Assembly: GCF_042186555.1 (NCBI RefSeq)
Contig: NC_133332.1
Span: 235,152,515-235,216,514, forward strand
Direction of reading: 5' to 3'
Origin: Aquarana catesbeiana
Taxonomy: Eukaryota > Chordata > Amphibia > Anura > Ranidae
Length of the DNA stretch: 64,000 bases
Made by a program: the position numbers and the translations under genes. Positions 29,240-36,500 of the stretch are shown in pieces (the stretch's first letter is position 1; every line of letters begins with the position of its first letter). Under the pieces are notes generated by a model. It was not told the origin of the DNA. It did not search any database and saw only the letters and a list, made by a program, of their open reading frames with translations.

Positions 29240-29283
<44 letters not shown>

Positions 29284-30515
29284 GCAGCACAGTGGCTAAG
29301 TGGTTAACGCTTCTGCCTAGCAGCTCTAAAGTTGTTGGTTCGAACATAAACCACGACACTACCTGCCTGGAGTTTGCCTGTTCTCCCTGTGCCTGCGTAG
29401 GTTTCCTCCGGGTACTCCGGTTTAGTCCCATAATCCAAAGACATGCTGGTAGGTTAATTGTCTCCTGTCTAAATTGACCCTAGTATGTGTATGTATGAAT
29501 GTGAGTTAGGCCCCTTTCACACTGGGGCGGTGGGTGCATCGGCGGTAAAGCGCCGCTATTTTTAGCGGCGCTTTACCATCAATTTCACGGCGCTATTCGC
29601 CCGCTAGCGGTGCGCTTTTACCCCCCACTAGTGGCCAGGAAAGGGTTAAAACCCAGCCGCGAAAGGGTTAAAACCACCGCAAAGCGCTATGGACAGGAGT
29701 GGTTTAGGAGCAGCTCCTTTACTGCTCTAAAGATGCTGCTACAGGACATTTTTTAGCGTCCTGCCATTTTTTAGCCGTCCAGCCCCTCAGGGCTTTCACA
29801 TTGGACAGACAGCAGCGGCTGTTTCAGGGCACTTTGCAGGCACTATTTTTAGCGCTGTAGCACCTGCAAAGCGCCCCAGTGTGAAAGGGGTGTAAGGAAC
29901 CTTCGATTGTAAGCTCCTTGAGGGCAGGGACTGATGTGAATGTACAATATATATGTAAAGAGCTGCATGAATTGACAGCACTATATAAGTACCAATAATC
30001 AATAAATGAAAGGCCAGTAAGCTGAAAAGATACATTTCTTTCTAGAGAAGAACTATTGAAAACATTTTAAAGCTCTTTACAAGAACCTCTGTAAAAACAA
30101 CTTTATCCTATTAGGGGATGAGAATCTCAACCTACCAAAAGTGATACTTTAGCTGTTGGTGGAGTCTGGTGGGCTCATTCAGCCCTTGTTTTTTTTATAT
30201 GCTTTGGATGCTCCAGCAACCAAATCACCTTGTCATAGTTAATGAGATTGTTCCTCGCAACCTGGAAGTTTTGGGGGTTCCCATTACAACATTTGTCTTT
30301 TAATGACCACCTTATGGGTGTTTAAGTGCTGAAGGAAAAAGGCTTCACTGTGGGAGCTGTCCATGTAGACAAGGCAAATTGTAATTTACTGATTCATCAC
30401 CATTGTCACTGCCTAGCCTGAAATACTAACTAATAACATAATTTAGATTGCAGTCAGCTATTAAATTGTGCAGCAGTGCTAAATGTGTCATATTCTTTTG
30501 AAGCATTTAAAATTG

Positions 30516-30576
<61 letters not shown>

Positions 30577-33500
30577 TTTTAATTTATAAAATGAATAGTT
30601 GGTACTGACATTTTTCAAAGTAGTGGCTGTATGTACAATACTGTATATGTGCGTCTTTCTTAATAAGGTGAAAAGAGAGGAACCATTGTCGGATGTTACC
30701 TCTAGAGCAGGGATCTCCAAACTACAGCCCTCCAGCTGTTGCGGAACAACACGTCCCATGAGGCATTGTAGAACTCTGACATTCACAGACATGACTAAGC
30801 ATGATGGGAATTGTAGTTCCTGAACAACTGGAGGTCCATAGTTTGGAGACCCCTGCTCTAGAGCAACCACTCATAAACTTTTTAATCCGGACGAACCCTT
30901 AAAATAATTTTTAGGCCTCAGGGAGCCCCTGCTAAAACCAACCTATTGGGGGCCCTTTGGGATAAATGCCCCTTATATTGGTGGTCCGTGGAAATAATGC
31001 CACTTTAGCTTGCAGACAGCCAAAAAGATCATTGGTGACATGCCACTGGCTCTGCCAAATGGTGTTCATCCTGGAACTATGCAGGCACCGTCAAAAAGAA
31101 GGGCAATTACCACAGCTCAAGGAACCCCTAGCAACCCCTGAAAGAACCCTCGTTGAGAAAGGCTGCTCTAGAGAGAACAATGTAGTGGAGCAATTATCAA
31201 ATGTATCTGTTTATTCTAGGCCAGTGAAATTAAATTAACCCTTTAAGACATTATCATTTTGTAAATATGACATCCTCTTTTATACAGGAGACAGTGAAGG
31301 AGAAAGCTGGTCAACAAATGCCTCTTCAGAAGGTGGAGATGGTTGTCAATTTGCAGAGCGTACCACAGACCAAGCAGGAGGTCACAGTGGTAAGTATACG
31401 AGTGTTGAGTTTCCACATTTAACAATAATCTCACGTCAAGATTCTCTTGATCACATCAGCATTTAATTAATTTTTTTTATAGAAGCACAATGGAAAGTAA
31501 GCTGCTGACCTCTAAGTAGGGTAAGGACTTGGGGTGGGATGTGGCCCAGAAAGCCAATAGCTAACAGTTTAAAGTGACACTAAACTCTGGATTAAATAAA
31601 AGAAAAAAGTATTTTCTTAATGCAAAAAAGTACCTTCTATTGGTCTCTGCCTCCTACAGATTCATTTAATTTTTGCTGCTGTGATCTAACTTCCTCTAGG
31701 AGGGTGGCTACATTTGTTCTCCATGGTCTCACTGTATGTGGGAACATAGCCACCTTTCCTTATTCACACCCAACATGGACTAGGGACTATGGACTAGGAG
31801 TGCACACGTAATGAACTGAAGTGAAGGTGGAAAGGAGAAGCTCAAAAACACACAGATTATGTTACAAGGAGGCAGAAAAACACTTTAGGATACAGTTCCA
31901 TGAAAAATAAATAACATGGCCATTAAGTAGTAGATGTGCACGTATTATTTTTGGGGAATTAGGATATTGTTTAGTGTCACTTTAAAGGATAATTAATCCA
32001 AGAACAAAAATGTAATATATTGCAGCTTACCAGTCCTTAGATGTGGTGGCTGCATTAGTTTTCTTATTTTTCAGACTAGGAACACTTTCAGCTAGTACAG
32101 AAAATATCTTTTGATACAGTGCCCTTGTCAATTCCTGTGAGCTGAAATGAGAGCACAGACCCCAAAACCTCACTTTCTTCAAAGATTATCTTTACTGTGT
32201 TTGTCGCCCAAATAGGCATTGGACAAACTCCTTATAAACCATAGGAGGGAGCAAAAGATGGCCTCCTTTCCTTTTCCTTTCCCTTTCCCTTTCCCTTTCC
32301 CTTTTCCTTTTCCCTTCCCTTCCCTTCTCTTCTCTTCTCTTCTCTTCTCTTCTCTTCTCTTCTCTTCTCTTCTCTTCTCTTCTCTTCTCTTCTCTTCTCT
32401 TCTCTTCTCTTCTCTTCTCCCTCTTTCTCCTTCCTTTCCCCTTCTTCCACTTTTGACATACAGGGACCCCTTTCCACGTAATGGCCACAACACCAGACAT
32501 AACTATGCTGCCCTCTTCCATACTCTACCACAAGCTTCTCTAAATTTAAATGTACCCTAACCTTTACTTAAAACAGCACCATGCTGTACCCTCTAGTTGT
32601 ACACATACTCCTAATGACATAATTACAGCTGGATCTGGTAGGCCTACACAAGGATTTGGCTCCTTCGATATTATTCCAAGCTCAAAAGAGAAGCATAGTA
32701 ATATTTTTTAGTTAAGAATCATACTTACCTAGGTTTGATGCTGCATCTGCCCCTCGCCGACTCTAAGGCCGAGAGCCGAGGAATCAAACACCACTGATCA
32801 CTCGGTTCTCAGAGCTACCTGAGCAGAGAGCTGGTGACTGTCAGTTACCATTGTCTTCTCTGCCTCGCCAGCACTCACTGGAGCGATGGACTGTGGAGGG
32901 GTGGGAGCAGCCAGGTCAGGCTCTCGGTGGCTCGCTGAGAGCCTGAGCTGGATCCTGACCATATGGTTGCAATCTTTCAGAAGCCTGGACCGGCTCTGTG
33001 ATGTCAGCTGACAGCGGGTTCCAGCCCTCTGTCTGCTGAAAATCGGTCACAGTAGTGCAGAATGGACTGCACTCCTATGATTCACAGGAGAAGTACATCA
33101 ATAAAAGCTTTGGCTGTCTCCTTTAACCTCTTGGTCTATGAGCCATGAGGTTTAAGCACTTTCAAATCCACTCATCTGTAGCCTGGGTGATCCTGAGACC
33201 CGGTGGGACATTTATTACAAGTTCTCTCCTTGTAATTACAGGAATGTCTTGGGGCATGTTTGTTTTTTAAGCCTCCTCTGACTATTGTGAAACCCACCAA
33301 GACTGTGCACTCACTTCACTTGCACAGTTATGACCAATTCCTTTCTTTCTTTCTCCAGGCCAAGCAAGACCAGATGTGCACAAAAGAGCCCGTAGCTGAA
33401 GAAGACAGCCTAATAACATTACAAGTACACACTGAGTTCACTGTAAACCTGTCAGTGAGAAAGGACATCACTTATACTGAGCTACAGCATCATCTCAGAC

Positions 33501-36500
33501 AAAAGCTTAAGCAACATGGAGAGCAAATTAACATCCAGCTGAGGTACAAATATAATGGTTGCCAATTTCCCATAGCTTCCAGTTTCACCATCTTGTCCTT
33601 TGTATGCTGCATTTTCTTGTTCTATGACTTGTTGGCATAAATATAACTGGGAAAAGATTAGTTTTGTAAAGGTAATAATGGCAGCCATTCAGCATTCAAT
33701 TTTTCAGGTTTCTGTGGACCAACTATTATGAACTGCTTTCTGACTGGTTCCTGTGAAATGTTGCACACAGTTCAGTAAGCCTATATGTCAGTAGCGCCAT
33801 TAGATGCCATTTCCCCTGGATGCTCTGTTTACAGGGGTTTTTACCCTCTAAAATTACCCTAACAGTTGATTGTACCCTATTTGAACCCTAAAAACCCTAA
33901 ACCAGGGCAGCCATCAGATATTTTGGGGCTCCTTACACAGCTTTAGGCCTGGGCCCTCAAGGCCTGACCACCATTTCCCAGGGTCTGCCCACTGGCCGTC
34001 CCCATCCTACAAAGAGACAGCCCAATCCAACAAAGAGAAAGTCACAGCAAAGGCCCACATCCAGCAACATTGTCAACCAATTTACAAAAATTGTGATGTC
34101 TAACAACTTGTCTCCAGTCCACAGTGAGCAGGAAGTCAGGTATGCTACATGCAGAGCAGCTCTTCCACAGACTGAGCTGCGACTTGTGCCCAAACCAGCA
34201 TCTGATCTGCAGGGAAAGGCGGAGTGCAGATGATATCACACCCCTTTCCCTCTCTCAGGCTGCAGCCGGAACCAAGTGAGCTACATCGGCTCACTCCGTG
34301 GCCACCCTGCTAAAGCAATAGTATACAGAAAGTGCTTCTCCCTCCCAGAACACCGTTTCGCCAGAAAAAAAAAGCCCTGGCTTTTACTATACAGTAAGTT
34401 AACAACTTATTGGTTTTGGAGCCCTGGCCAGTCCCAGCGAGTTGTACTTGCTACTAAATAGCAGCAACAACATGTGTATGGGCTGTCCCCTCCTGATGCC
34501 CTGCACTAAACTCCTCAAAAAACCCTTAGGTCCCTTTCACACTGGCGCCTTTGTGTAGCGGATTCTGCTTGCTCAGCGGGGAATAGCTCCACTGATCCCC
34601 ATTGAGCAGGCAAATGACAAGTCTGTGTCGGATGGACACAGTATCTCGGGGCCACTTGGTGCTAGGAATCCCAAATTTGGTGTGCAAACTCAGTGGAACT
34701 AGCACTACAACATATTCAAAGCTGGGGTAACTAGCACCAAGTGGCCCCCGAGATACAGGGCCCCAAAGTCGGTTCGGAAAATGTCAAGCACTTTTCTGCA
34801 GCAGAGAATGACATTTTCCGAACCGAATTTGGGGCCCCATATCTCGAGGCCACTTGGTGCTAGGAACCCCAGCTTTGGATATGTTGTATTGCTAGCTCCA
34901 CTGGGTTTGCACACCAAATGTGGGGTTCCTAGCACCAAGTGGCCCCAAGATACGGGGCCCCAAATTCAGTTCGGAAAACGTCAAGCACTTTTCTGCAGCA
35001 GAGAATGACATTTTCCGAACCGACTTTGGGGCCCAATATCTCATGGCCACTTGTTGCTAGGAACCCCAGCTTTGGATATGTTATAGTGCTAGTTCCACTG
35101 GGTTTGCACACCAAATTTGGGATTCCTCAAATTTCCCCAAATTCCCCAAAGTCGGTTCAGAATATGTCATTCTTTGCACCAGAAAAATGCTTGACTCGAG
35201 TATAAGCCGAGGGGGGCACTTTCAGCACAAAAAAATGTGCTGAAAAACTCGGTTTATACTCGAGTATATACGGTAACTAATACAATTTGATTGTCTGCTA
35301 TAGGGCAACAGGCACTGTCTGAGAAAAGTCTTCACTAAGACACTAATAAGTATGGCCAAATGGAATATTGGGACAATGTAGACATGAAGCTTCCCCAGTT
35401 GTCAGCATTGTGTTGATTGTATGGTTCATTAATTAGTTACAGGGATTCTGAGGAGAAGCAAGTCACTCCAGTGAAAGGAGATGCCGACCTCAAGAGAATG
35501 TGGGAACAAGCCAATCAGAAGAAGCTCATCCTGTGCTGTAAGGTAACTAAACAAAAAAACATGTGTAGCACCCCCCTGGGTATACTGGGAGCAAAGAGGG
35601 TACCTCCAGATACAGGGAGCGGACTTACATTCACCCCAGGGCTGAGCCCATGGCTATAATGGGAAGTTAGAACAAATGTGGGTGCCAGTCACTTTAGGTA
35701 GTTTTCAATGCTTTAATGAAGAACTTGAAAGAAGTAGTTAGTAAAGAGGTTGAGGGGAGGTTGCAGATACCTTTTTGTAGCAGATCACTTACAGACTCCT
35801 TAAATTAAAAGACAGAATCACAGATTTCTTATAGCAGATCTTGAATATCTGGGTAGGCCTCTCTCACGCAGACCTAGCAACCAGTAAGATGTCTGGATAA
35901 GCCTCTCTCACAGACTTAGCAGCCAACAGATACCTGGATAAGTCTCTCTCACAAACTTAGCAGCCAGGAATGTATTACCTTGATTGGATTGTAGAACAGC
36001 GTCACAGTATCAGAACCTTTAAGCCAACCTGGCAGTACTGTGAGGGTAGATCAGATGTAGGTGTGTCCTCCAAGTTAGTCACCAGGCCCTTCTGAGAGAC
36101 CAGCCTTCATCCTGGCTCTCTCCAGCAAGGGTACTCCCCTGGATCTCCTCAGCTTGGCTAGGCTTCTTCCAAATAGGTAAGACAGCCTAAAGACCACCTC
36201 CGGACTAGTAGACCCCAGGCAGGCTTCTGGGCCTACTTGCACAGCTTGCAGCAGCGTAGCCTCAGGCCTGGAGGGCCACGAGGTGAGGACTGAATAAAGC
36301 ACATGGCATCTGTCCAATAAATACCCCTTCCCAGAATGCACTGCGTCAGGAACCTCCTACTGGGCTGTTTCTGGAAAAAGTATATTCATGACAGCTCAAC
36401 TTAGTTGTTATTCTCACACTGTCCTGTGGTACCAGTGACACCCACTGGCAACAGTGGGACATGCACAACACAGTCAAATTCAGGACAGAACCAAATAAAC

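Noticed and set aside
29293..29345. Free-standing tRNA gene
   Set aside because: A and B boxes are present but no cloverleaf with acceptor stem can be formed; they belong to the SINE head.
32179..32560. ORFs of KREEKRR and FPFPFPF repeats
   Set aside because: Pure polypyrimidine/polypurine microsatellite translated in several frames.
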